Assembly (NCBI GenBank): GCA_002118135.1
Contig: BDIU01000219.1
Span: forward strand, 1,243 to 65,242
Direction: 5' to 3'
Length of the DNA: 64,000 nucleotides
From: Trebouxia sp. TZW2008
Taxonomy: Eukaryota; Chlorophyta; Trebouxiophyceae; Trebouxiales; Trebouxiaceae
Part shown: positions 23,977-35,300 of the stretch, one piece after another
Position numbering within the stretch: position 1 is the first letter of the stretch
Layout: each line of letters opens with the position of its first letter
The notes under the pieces: model-generated
The model's input: the letters and a program-made list of their open reading frames with translations, nothing else
Told to the model about the DNA's origin: nothing
Databases searched by the model: none
Translations under genes and position numbers: made by a program

Positions 23977-26900
23977 TCAATGTAGAGACTGGCCAGGAGC
24001 AGCAGAACTGCCCTGCCCCTGTAACATGCCCTGGGGCTGGTCCAGGTCAAAGGAGGCCTCGCTCTTCAGGGTTTCAGAGCAACCAGGCCCCATTTTGCGC
24101 TTCTTCAAGTCCTTGGGCTTGCGATTGTTGAAGAAGTTGTGGAGACGCTCCTGATCATAGACACACAGCATGTCACAAACTTGACTTGCATAACTAAGCA
24201 ATCGAAGAAACACAGCATGCCACAGACTGGACTTGTGAAACTTGTGACTGCTGCCCATGGCTTGTCAAGATACAAATCCCAGTCTAAATACTTGCAGTTA
24301 CAGCTGTGCAGACAAGCACTGTCCTGGGCATAGACGCACAGTATGCCACAGACTTGACTTTTGGAAACATAGACAAGTTTCCATGTGAACTGTGCAGCGC
24401 ATTGTGACCACAGACATACAGCATGCCACAACTTCAACGTGCCAAGTTGTGTTCCCACCGTCAATGGTGATTGTGCAGACACTGCTGATGACAGCAGACA
24501 CACAGATACACAGCAAGTCAAAGAATTTGACACAGCAGTCACTGACATGTCATACTATTGTTGCTGGGCTTTGTGCAGCCAGCTCTGAGCACAAGGATAC
24601 AGCACGTGACAGCCAGAGGAAACACAGTCCTTGCTGATCAATACTATTCCAGCATGACGTCAATGCAGGATGAATGCCAGCAGGAAGCTCGACACTCCTG
24701 ATCTCATACTTGAGCCAGATCATGAGTTCAACAGGGCTTTGTGATCAGTGCCGCCGTGAGATGAAATTCTGACCATGCTGATGTCAAAGTTGATGCATGC
24801 TGATGTTGATGCAGTGGTTTTTTCACATCACTGCATCAACATGTCAGAAGTACCTCTGACTTTAGCACCGTGTCAGGCTGTGAATGCAGAATTGTGGATT
24901 TGACGAGCAGGGGATACTCAGCTTGCTGATCTTGTACTGGGTGTAGAAAACGTGGTCAACAGGGCTTTATGTTCAGTGCTGCTGTGCGAGGAGTCTCTGA
25001 CCTTGCGCTCAGCAGGGTCACAGCACTATCTGAATTGCATACTTGTTTGTCAGTCTTAGCATGGATTCTGACCTTGCTGATCTCGTACTTGGTGCAGAAC
25101 TGCTCTCTTGCCTCTTTGGCAACAGACAGCAGGCTCCAGTTAGCTTCCTCTGCCAGGTCAGTCAGGGCCGTCAGCTGCTCATCAGTGAAGCGCTTCCTCT
25201 TGTTGCCGTTTGCCTCATCTAGCGGGTCAGACCTGCAACAGCCGCTGCATTGGACTTGTGTGCTTTTGTGTGACTCGTGTCCAGCTTTGCTGCATGGATT
25301 GCCTCTGTGACATGCATAGATGACGAAGGGATTGAGTGAGGAAGCGAAGGTGTGAATGGACGAGCGGATGAGTCTCAGAGTGAAGCCCTGCTCTTCATGA
25401 ACTGGATGCATGAGTAACAGGGGGTGTGAGTGAACGGATGACTGAGGTGGTGGTTGAGCTGCATGGATGAGTGCAGTGGTGCATGCACGGACAGACAGAT
25501 GGAAGTGAGCATAGATGGCTGATAATATGCAGGGTGTCAGAATGAAGGCGGTGGCAGACTGTTAGATCGACAGATGAACAGACAGACAACAGACAGATGA
25601 ATGTGAAGACGCTTGTGTCTTCATGAGCAGCTCATGGGACTGATGACCAGGCATGGTTGAATGCATTGAGGAATTAATGCATACCCTCTGGTGTAGGAGG
25701 TGTACTTGGCACTGGAGCCGCGGCACAGCTCACTGGGGTACTTGTCAGCATTGGCTTGCATCTTACGCTGCCTGTAGTGCACACGTTGCTGACACGCTAG
25801 CGATACTGTTCATGACATGAAAATCTAAAGAAGAAGTTGGCTGAGAAGGGCTGCATACACATCTATCAAAGGTGGATGATGGCAAACGTCACAGATCACA
25901 CAGGATGTGATACAGCATGTTGTGCATGACCTTCTGTGTGTCTTGGCTACAATGCTAGAGTTGCGAAGAGAAAAGGCTCCTTGCTGCATTTGACATGCAG
26001 CTAAGACAGCATGCAGCCAAAGAACCGTAGCTGAAGGCTGCTGTAATGGCGAGACTTGTCACAACTGTTGTGCCGTCCTCAGTAAATGATGCTATGCACA
26101 GCTGATACAACGAGACTTGGTCACCTCTCAATGCAACGAGCTATGAACTGCTGGTACAGTAGGGGCTGAATAACGCCATGTCATGCACTGCTGTTGCATG
26201 ATGACTAGGTGACTTACACTGCAGCAGCAAGGTCAATGCCGCAGACATCTGCCAGGCGCACCAAATACAGCAGCACCTGCAGCAACAGGCTCAGTAACAT
26301 CAGCTTGGGGTCAATATGACAGAAGTCATGTCGTTTAGCACATGCAGATGGCCCTGATCTGCTATGGTGAACATCAGCTAGGCTGGTCTGGTTTCACACA
26401 TCTGAGCTGATAGAATGATGCCCGTTTCAAGCTGCGCAAGAGGTATTGCACAACTTGTACAAGTAGTATACGCTACATCTGTGCCTGATGAAAGCAGCAA
26501 CGGATGACAATGCAGGTCATTGGTTCAGGAAAGAACCTGCCTGTATCAGCGGGGAAGGTCTGCTGATGTGACATATATGCTACAACAGACTGTGAGCATT
26601 TGGGGAATTTGGGAAATAAATATGTTCCAGTTGGTGATGTGCAAGGGGCAGTGTGACTCGTAATGAGACAAAGCAGAATGAGCAAGAGGCTTGGGACTTG
26701 CGGCAAGCAGGGCAGCAAACACAATAAAGCATTGTGAGATGCTTACATCAGACATTTCTTCCCCTGTATGTCGCTTCTCGTCAGGGGTGAAGGTGGGGAG
26801 CCCCCGGGTGACCCCCTCCCCCCGCCACTGGAAAATCTCTGACAGCTCCCCTACCTCCGCCACCTGCAACACCACAGCGAATAAGCATTCATACGAGCCC

Positions 26901-29900
26901 TAACAAACGCAGGATATGGATCGCTGCATTGCTGCATGTGCAATGCCTTGAGAAACTTCATCCTCTGAGCAGTGCAGCCGTTTCACGTGCAGCTTTGCTC
27001 TGCTTTGCCACACATCCTTTGCATTGTTTGTAGCTCTACGCTGCATACTGTGACTACATTTGCATATATACCATTGTGGCAATGCTTTCTCATACACTTG
27101 TACATGGATTGGTGAGAGTTATCAGGCTTCTTCTGCTGTTTCAGCAGCAAGAGGGTGCTGATGGCATCAGTCTGGGAGCTGAACCAAATGTTGGACTGCG
27201 CCTGAATTCAGGGTTGAGATCAACTCTGCAGACTTGCATTGAAGCCAAGCCCAGGAAAAAGACCGCAGGGCAAGCTTAACCAGCCTGAGCTCAAGCAAAT
27301 GCCGTGTCACTAAGCTGCTTTTGTCTCATACCACATGTCTGCAAGCTAAGCAACTCATGCACAGATTCAATGGTGTAGGTTAGCACAGGACCAAACTGGT
27401 TGAAGACAATTGATTGCTTCAGCATGTACCTAGCTGGGCCTGCTGAGCCTGTTTAGCATACACTCACAATGAATGAATGAATGAGTGAGCAACTAAGCTC
27501 ATTCTAGAGCAGTGAGACTGACAGAGCTGCTTTCATTGCTAAAAGCACATGCAAAACAGCATCCGAATATGCTAGCACATTTTCCAGAGAAACAGAGAAG
27601 ATCTGCCTTGCCAAGGCTCGCATCTCAGACATCTTGGTGGGCAAATGCATTGCAGGGGCTTTGCAGATTGTTGAGAGCCATGATGCTCTCAGGGATTGTT
27701 GTTGATCTGCAGGGAGTCTGGGCGTTGGGCGCTTTGCTGGTGACATACAAGCACGCGTAGAGAAAATAAAACTGTACTGCTGCTCATAAGTCACCTAGTA
27801 CATATGCGAGAATGTGTCATGATGATGATGATTATGCCTATGTTACTGTTAAAATTCAGATCGTTATCATGGATCAGTATGATCATTGTTGTCAAAAGTT
27901 GGCAGCAAATGGCTATTTCTGGCATTGCTGTTGTTTGAAATAGTGCTAATGAAGGAGCTTTGCTGATGGCATGCAAGCATGCAATGAGGACCTGAAATTG
28001 TACTGCTGCTCAGTACTTGCGCCACACAGTACATGTGCCACATGGTGTCATGATAATGATGATGATGATGTCGTTTATGATCACTGTCAAAATACTTCTT
28101 GCCATGGATCATTGTTGTCAAAAAGTGGCAGCAAGTGGCCATTTCATAATTGCTGATGTTGGTATGGTGCTGATGAAGGAGCTGAAGGCCAAGTTGTTGT
28201 CACATGCATGCTCTGAGGACATTGGCATATGCTTTGGCTTTGATGCTGTGTTGCACAATCGTGCTGCAGCTGGCAGGACACAACTGGCGGACCAAATCAG
28301 CTGGAGCTTGATTACAACACAGCATTGCAGCCAAAACATATGCCAGCATACTCAGTGCCCGCCTATGTCAAGACCTGAACAACCAGCTCCTTTAGCATCA
28401 GTATGGCTTTGGGCCAGATAGCAGCTGCACAGAAGCTGTACTCAGCCTGCGGCTATTGCATGAGCCAACATGTGTCATGGTGCTCTTGCCTGCTGTTGAA
28501 GAGTAAAACCCAAACGCTGCAATCTTCCTGAAACCGCCTGACAGCATGATCGTTTTATCTTGTCTTGTCCTTTCTCTTCTAAAAAAGCACATAACAAGTG
28601 TGGGCTGTCTTCTTGTGCAAGCTGGTCTTTGCCGAATTGTGGAAACAGTGGAGCAGAACCATGGCTTGGTGCACTTTGCTATGCAAACGCAAGCTGGTGA
28701 CTCAAAGTTGGTGACTCTCATTAGGGTTCCTCACACCAATCAGTCAAGACAAGCAGACTTGGGCTAGCAGCGCAATTATGACCAATGCTGGAGCAAGGAA
28801 CTGAGGTGGTATGAACCTGTTTGCAGGCAGTCAACTTGGTATCTGAGAGTGGTATGGACAAGCATTGAGCTGTAAACCAGCTTTATTGGAAAGGCAGAAG
28901 GGCTTTGTAAGCGGTGTTGACTTGTTGAGGCTGAGCTTGCCCCGTTGTTGCTCAATGTTGTCTTTGCTGAGCGATCAACCATGCTGTCACATGCCTTACA
29001 GCCAGCTGGCTACATGCTGAGCTGCATCCTCTTGAAAGATCTGTTATGTGCTCAACACAAATCTGGAGTTTTTGGCACAGAAGTTGTGCTCTTCTGCACA
29101 TCCTACCCTTCGGCCTGCTCTGCACTTGCATGTACAGGGTTTTTTGGTGACAGCAACTTTAACCTGGTACAGACTCCATACACGATTTCCAGACAACAGC
29201 ATCTGAAGCCGATCACATGCCTATCTTGCTATGACAGGCCTGAGATGTGCCTTGCAGACACAGGCATAGTAGGCGCTGCTATAAGGGTAGTTCACCATTA
29301 GTCAATGTCCTCTTCTTGATGTGACTGACACTGCCATCAGTTGCATCAGTGAACCACCATACTCTCCATTCCAGTGGTTGATACTCTTAGATACTTGCAT
29401 AATGGGTAACAGGTACTGGCGCCACGTATTGCGTATTCCATGCTTTGCACTGCTTCTCGGTGATCCATACTCTCAAATACTGCGTACTGCGTGTTACGTA
29501 TCGGGTATTGAGTATTACGTATGGTGAATCACTGAGCTGCATGCAGTGAAGCTGCATGATACTGGCAAGTGCTGTCCTGTGCACAGTCCCAAAGCTGCTT
29601 GCCAAGCCTCAAGGGGAAGGAGCAGAAAAGCAGAACCCAGAGCTGCTTTTGTAGTTGAGCACAAGCAGGATTGAGACTGAGCAACACTGAGACTATAACG
29701 TTTCAAGATTTGCTTTGCTTACCAGGGCAAACAGTAGGTTTCTAGGCGAATGGAACTTCTCCCACTCCCTGTCGGCAGCAAACTTCTCTGTTGCTGCTCT
29801 CAAGTCCTCCAGCGTTGTATGGCTGAAATGGTGCTGCAGCAGTGGCTCAGCAGCAGCTTGTTGCAAAGGAACAACTGGGCTGGCTGGCAAGCGGCCTATG

Positions 29901-31497
29901 GCAGCTGCTGTTGCTGCTGCCACTGCTGATAGATCTGCTGATCCTGCCAGCATCTGCCGAGAGCCTACACAGCCGATACAAGATTAGTGAATGTCAAAGA
30001 CAAGAGCAGCAGCAGTCATTGGTGCTACAGCAAGAGCCCAGCAGCAGCGGCCTGGTGCAAAGGGACAACTGGGCTGGCTGGCAAGCGGCCAATGGCTGCT
30101 GCTATAGGTCTGCAGATCCTGCCAGCATCTGCCGAGACCCTGCAAAGCCATTGCATGATCCAGTACATTGCATGAGTCAAGAGTGAAAAGGAAATGGCTA
30201 CAGCTGTTGCTGCTGATTGGTCTGCTGACCCTGCCAGCATCTGCCTGGACCCTGCACGGTGGAAATCAGAACCAGCAGTGTTAAGGCATTGTGGCGAATG
30301 TGGTACTGTAGCAGCGGTCCAGCAGCAGCATTCTCATGCAAAGGGACGACCAGGCTGACTGGTGCTTGGCGTATGGCGGCTGCTGTTGCTGCTGCCACTG
30401 CTGATAAGTGGACCTTGCCAGCATCTGCTAGGACATTACATGCTCAACACAGTAGTCAACGGTGACCATGACAGGGCCTCTGCTGATGGCTTATGCAATC
30501 CTTGGCAAACTTTATATCAAGTGGTCGCTGCTACTCCTGCTACCACTGCTGACAGGTCAGTAGGTCTGATAAGCACTGACTGAGACCCTTCACAAGCTGC
30601 AATCTGGGACGTGTTCCTACATGGGCATTTTCTGTGACATTATGTGGCAGGTGACTACCTGAAGGTGATGCATCAGAAGCCTCCCTGTCTGTGAGCTCAT
30701 GCTGCAAGCCATCCAGCCTTGCATGATGCAAAGCAGGATGCACTTGCTGTGACAAAGCGGCTTGCTGCTGCTGGTGATGCTGATGCTGGTGCTGCGACTG
30801 TGACTGTTGTTGCTGCTGTTGCTGAAGAGGCAGGTGCTGTGAAAGGCTCATGAGCTGCTTGGGGTGACCATGAGCCCTCAAAGCGTCAAGCAAGCTGGTG
30901 GGGTTGGTATCGTATAGGCCTGTCTGAGGGCTGAGGCGTTGTGGCAAGGACACACTGCGCTGATGAAGCACCTGCTGCCCCAGCGCATGCTGACTGAGGG
31001 CGTGCAGTGATTGCTGTGAAAAGCCGCCAAAGGAAGAGTTGAGCTGAGGAAACTGGCTTGATAGGGTATGGAAGTTATCTGCAAGTGGATAATCACTGAA
31101 TCTTGTGCAGGGTGCAGGTGAAGGTTAGAGAAGGCTTGCTCTTTCAGCAGAACGTATCAAGTACTGAGATGTGCTTACCTGCATCGAAGTTCTCGATGTT
31201 GATGCCATGAAAGGGGTTTGCAATACCTGCAAGCAAGTCGATATAACTGCATCACCGCGAGACGGTACGGCCTGCTTGTCGTGGTGTGTGTCACGAGCGC
31301 TACGCAGATTCGTGGGGTTGACACGGTGACACAAGTGCTAGCTGCTGCCAGCAGCTACAATGAAAACGCAGACCGGTTCAGCGGACCGCTTTGCCGAGAC
31401 ATCCCTGGATCAAGAGAGAAGTGAGCGCGGCTTGAAGCAGCGTACCTCTTGTGTCGGAGTGATCATCTGGCAATAAATGGTCGTCACGGTCGCCCAT
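23977..31497 (-). CDS. dCTP pyrophosphatase-like domain fused to homeodomain-like domain
   Basis: Exons on the minus strand: 31497-31446, 31226-31179, 31078-30659, 29964-29723, 26863-26747, 26276-26218, 25771-25685, 25232-25073 and 24150-23977. Every junction agrees in phase; the total is 453 codons. Residues 1-170 are low complexity, with Gln/His runs near 30800. About residues 223-341 match the all-alpha NTP pyrophosphatase of human DCTPP1: FHSPRNLLFAL, EVGELSEIFQW, EEMSD, LLYLVRLADVCGIDL, NADKYP and RGSSAKYTSYTR. The four metal ligands are present (Glu257, Glu260, Glu290, Asp293), so dCTP or modified-dCTP hydrolysis is plausible. Residues 353-415 have homeodomain size and pattern: basic arm KRKRF, then a recognition-helix-like LHNFFNNRKPKDLKKRK. 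Asn403 and Arg405 sit where homeodomains have Asn51 and Arg53; Trp48 is replaced by Asn. A 37-residue tail follows. Nuclear, DNA-bound nucleotide sanitation is an inference. Confidence 0.82.
24160..24620 (-). repeat. degenerate array of acceptor-like segments before the homeodomain helix-3 exon
   Basis: On the plus strand, cacagcatg(c/t)ca with a following ac(a/t)tga recurs near 24165, 24210, 24340, 24415 and 24500, with a weaker copy near 24600. The copy nearest the exon at 24150 is the true 3' splice region. The others look like duplicates of it within the same intron. Confidence 0.65.
24680..24960 (-). repeat. decayed copies of the homeodomain exon-8 end and donor
   Basis: Exon 8 ends with codons for FCTKYEISK and a GTCAGA donor at 25073. 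Two downstream copies, near 24945-24905 (reading TQYKISK) and near 24720-24690, align with this end. Both are followed by related intron sequence (tcaacagggcttt and agtgc motifs). Confidence 0.7.
27375..27490. mobile_element. partial copy of the MITE-like element, opposite arm
   Basis: The stretch carries agctgggcctgctgagcctg followed by gaatgaatgaatg. This is the reverse complement of the arm seen at 44334 and 15523. It lies in the long fourth intron of the dCTPase-homeodomain gene. Confidence 0.7.
27720..28190 (+). repeat. tandem duplication of about 230 bp in an intron
   Basis: Segments at about 27725-27960 and 27960-28185 align over most of their length. Both start gctttgctg(g/a)tg, and both have actgctgctca, gtgtcatgat(g/a)atgatg, ggatca and tgttgtcaaaa in the same order. 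No coding function is evident. Confidence 0.7.
30010..30450 (-). repeat. three decayed copies of the Ala-rich exon-4 start
   Basis: Exon 4 (29964-29723) encodes MLAGSADLSAV and RLPASPVVPLQQAAAEPLL. Related segments occur at about 30150-30040, 30260-30195 and 30440-30305, reading for example RLPASPVVPLHQAAAAG. Each lies in the intron 5' of the exon. Confidence 0.8.
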
Positions 31498-32390
31498 ACA
31501 ATGACGCCAGCAGGGAAGTGCAAACTTCTATCTTTCGTTTTTGCAAGTGACCTTGCCAGACACGCTGTCAGCTAACTGCATACACGGCTGCGGCACGCCT
31601 TGCGCTGAGATCATTTCGCATTCAGCTTGTCGCTATTCAAGTTGACAAGCTGCCTCGACTTGCCACTTCAATAGCATACGTCAACCGAGTTGAGCGGGAG
31701 ACTTTGCAGGCGACCAGGCATGTCTGGTCTCGGCAGCAACAGCAGAGACGAGTCGACACTCGTCGATAGGCTGCACCGATGGCGACCTGCTGTGGCCGTT
31801 CCGCGCCAGTCTGTGTCATCACCTACCCCAACAAGCTCGGCCTGGCAGATCCTGGACGCAAAAAATTGAAATCGCTCGCTCAGACAGACGAAGGATGTCG
31901 CAACAGCTTCCTGTGCTGCATTGACAGCCAGCCACGTCCTTCAGGCTTGCTACCGAATTAGTCACAAAATTGCACTGCATCGCGGGGTCAATCATTTCTG
32001 CGAGAGCGTGCATTGAGTCACTGGCACCATGCCACAATTTATGTAAGTCGAAAATGAGTCAAGACATTGACTCAAGCTGACACAAGCAACGTCTTGACCA
32101 ACGAGATTCGTTGCTAGGCCGTGCGACTGGCGCCATCGCGTCTTTCCTTCACACCTGTCCAGACAGCACACAGGGGTCACTATGCAAACAATGGCTGAAG
32201 CATGTAAGCATCCTGTCCTAACAGTTGCAAATGTGAGGCTGAAGCCCATTTAGCATATTCACTGAGGCACATTGCCATGTCAAGTCTCAACAGATTCGTT
32301 GTTCTGCAAACCATAAGTGTTTTAGCAACTGAGCTGGTCATCAAATGCAGGCAGGCAGAATCAGGACAACGCTTGGCCAGAACTAAAGCT
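31498..32390. other. spacer upstream of the dCTPase-homeodomain gene
   Basis: No exon or RNA gene recognised. It must hold the promoter of the minus-strand gene starting at 31497 and the 3' flank of THOC1. Confidence 0.5.
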
Positions 32391-35300
32391 TTAAGCTGTT
32401 TCTTCTTTTGTTGCAACAGCCTCACTGCCTTGTGGTTGGGGGCTGCTCGCCGCGCTGGCATCAACAGTAGCTGCATTGTCAGTTGCTGCTTCACCAAACT
32501 CTGGTCCCTCTCTGATGACTTGAGCATTGGTGGCAGGTTGCACAGATGGTGTTTGTGTATCAGCTGTTTCTGCTACCTCACTCATCAAGTCAGCAGGTGC
32601 TGGTTTCTGGTCGCTTTCTTGCAGCTGGGCTGTTGTTTTGGCCTCAACTTGTTGATGCTTGCCATCTGTTTCTAAACTAGCATCTGCTTGGTCTGCTGCT
32701 GGATTAACAGAAGCAGGTTCTGCATGTGCAGGAACTGCATTTGCTCCAGCAGCAGGCTCTGAAGCTACTGGGTCGCCATCCTGAATCGCAGCTGCTTGTT
32801 GAGCCAAACCACTGACTGCTGCATTTGATTCAGCAGCAAGCCCGGCAGCTTCTGGCTTGCCTGCCTGAGAGATAGCTGATGCTTGCTGAGGAGCAGCACT
32901 GACCTGTGCATCAGGCTTGGCAGCGCCAACCTGTACCACATCACCTGCTAGCTGTTGGTCGGAAGCAACCTGGTGAGAGCCTGGCTCAGTGCTGTGGGCA
33001 GCCGTCAGGGGTACATCCTTACTGGCATTTGTTGCTTCTGCATTCATGGCTGTGTCTGCATCAGACTTGAGAGTGTCTTCTGCTCCAGACTCCATGGCTT
33101 CAATAGCAGCAGGTGTAGCTTCTGTCATGACTGTGTCCTCCTGTTGCTTGAGACCTGTGAGCCATGAACATGCCATATTAGCACATGCTGCTTGAGGCTG
33201 GCAGCATTTGAATGAGCACCACATTGGGCAATGCCTCACAGCCGGTAAAGGCAGAAGATATGCAGCGATAGGCAAGCTGGTGGCCTGCAGGAACAAGTCA
33301 TTGCACAGCAGATAATGCAACACATCTGGTCAGAGCTGCATTCTATGCAGTTTAGCTGCATGCAGGCATGCTGAGATGCATGATGTCAGATGTTTTGGGC
33401 TGCAATGCTGAAGGGCAGTGGGATTCACAGGAACAAATGCATGCCCAAACCACACATGACATACTGTACAAGTAGAATCAATGAGCTTGAGCATCCTGCC
33501 TGACCCTGAGTGCCATCAGATGCAGAAAGTGCAGCATTGTCATGACCCCTATTGCTTCTAAAGTGACCTGTGTTGTCACCAGATTTGGGTTGTCGCACAG
33601 CTTCCTGACCTTCCAAGGTATACAATGCACAGAGCGTAGCAGCTTCTTGGATGTCGCTGCCAGTATATGGAGAGCAAAGCTGAGCTAGCTGACCTTCAAT
33701 GTTACTTCACTGCTAGTTAATGCATGCAGAGTGAGAGACAAATAAGCTGATCTTCATTGCCATACAGTACGCTGTGCAACAGCCATTTTGCGCCTGATGC
33801 ACGCAAAGTACAGAGCAAATAGCTGACCTTCATTGCCATACAAACCAATGTGCAGCAGCTATTGCACTGCTGATTCGTGCAGAGTGAGAGACAGCCAGCT
33901 GACCTTCATTGCCATACAACACAGTGTGCAGCAGCTACTGAATTGCTAGTGCTAGTCCATGCAAATAAAAGGCCAAACAGCTGACCTTCATTGCCATACA
34001 GTCCAATTTGCCACACCAACGTCCCTGCTACAGTGACTTCTGCTTGTAGGGATTCAGTGTCAAGACATTCTCGACGACAATGTCACTAGGAACCAATCAG
34101 TGTGTTCTGACTGCAATGGCACCTCTCCTTTGATATGGACACTTCAATGTAGCGACGGATTTGTTCGTGACCAATGCCTTATAAAGAGAAATTACTGTGA
34201 TCCATGCAGTGTAAAAAGGAGCTAACTAACCTTCACTGGCATCAAATTCAGTGCATGTCACAAACCAGACTATAGAGGAGCTGGCCAAGTGGCATCAGAT
34301 GTAGAGAAAGGAACAGGTGACTGACCTTCACTAGCGTCAGATGCAGAGCGTGCTACAGCTGCCTTTGCAGGGACTTTCTTAGCACCAGGCTGAGGGGGGC
34401 TCTTGAGCTCAATCTTGGGCTTTTGCCAGTTGGTTGGCACCTTGTCAGGATATAAGTCAGCAAATGCAATCTCCAGTCTTTCTGCTGGGCTATCCATTTG
34501 TGTGGCGCGTTCCCAGATGTCAACACCTTTGCGCTGCAGCATGCGCTGGGCTCTGAACAGGTACAGGGGGTCAACCCCACCAGGAGCGTTGGCATTGGCG
34601 AACTGCAGCAATAAGTTCACATAGTCAGAATCTGAATGCTGCTTGTCAGATAGTAGGAGAGGGTGAAAATGACAGCTTGGCGCTTGTGCAAGCTGAGCAG
34701 AATTCAACGTCAGAGACCCAAGACTGCTGCTTGTCAGCGACCAGAACAAGATCAAGAGCCAGCTTAGCCTATGCACAAACACTGGAGCTCTGGAGATTCT
34801 GCTGCGCAGCATAAGCAACCTGTGGGTTGTTGATTTGGATGCCCACGAGAGCAGTTGGAAGAAGAAACCTCTGTGACACCAAATTTGTCAACAGCGAGCA
34901 AGATGCAAGTTGCAGACGCAGCAAGCAGCTTGTCATGCTGAGCGTTGTCATGTCATATACTACTGAGCAGACACTGACTTGGGGGTCTAGCGGAGCTGTA
35001 ATCAGGTCTATGCACAATGCCATTGGCATTGCCATTTTGGAAAACACATGACAGGCTCTGTAGCTTCAGAAGAACAATAGGTTTGAGCAATAAAACCTCT
35101 GCATACCTGGTGCTTCTTTCTGAAGTCGCCCAGATGTAGCTCCTTGCCTATTTGTGCAAGATGCTGGTCTGTGGTTGGCAGCATCTGCTGGTCCCTATTC
35201 TGCCTGTAGACGTCTTCCTCAGCACCTGAGTTGTCCCACATCCTGAGACACACAGAACCAGAAATGTGACATAGCCCCGACATGTGATGTTGCAGGTTGT

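Noticed and set aside
28945..29301. 118-residue plus-strand open frame in the long intron of the dCTPase fusion
   Set aside because: No domain, no splice partners; length is compatible with chance.
33690..34260. Transposon or satellite origin for the THOC1 array
   Set aside because: Each unit matches the end of the neighbouring THOC1 exon and its donor, and I see no related copies elsewhere in the window.
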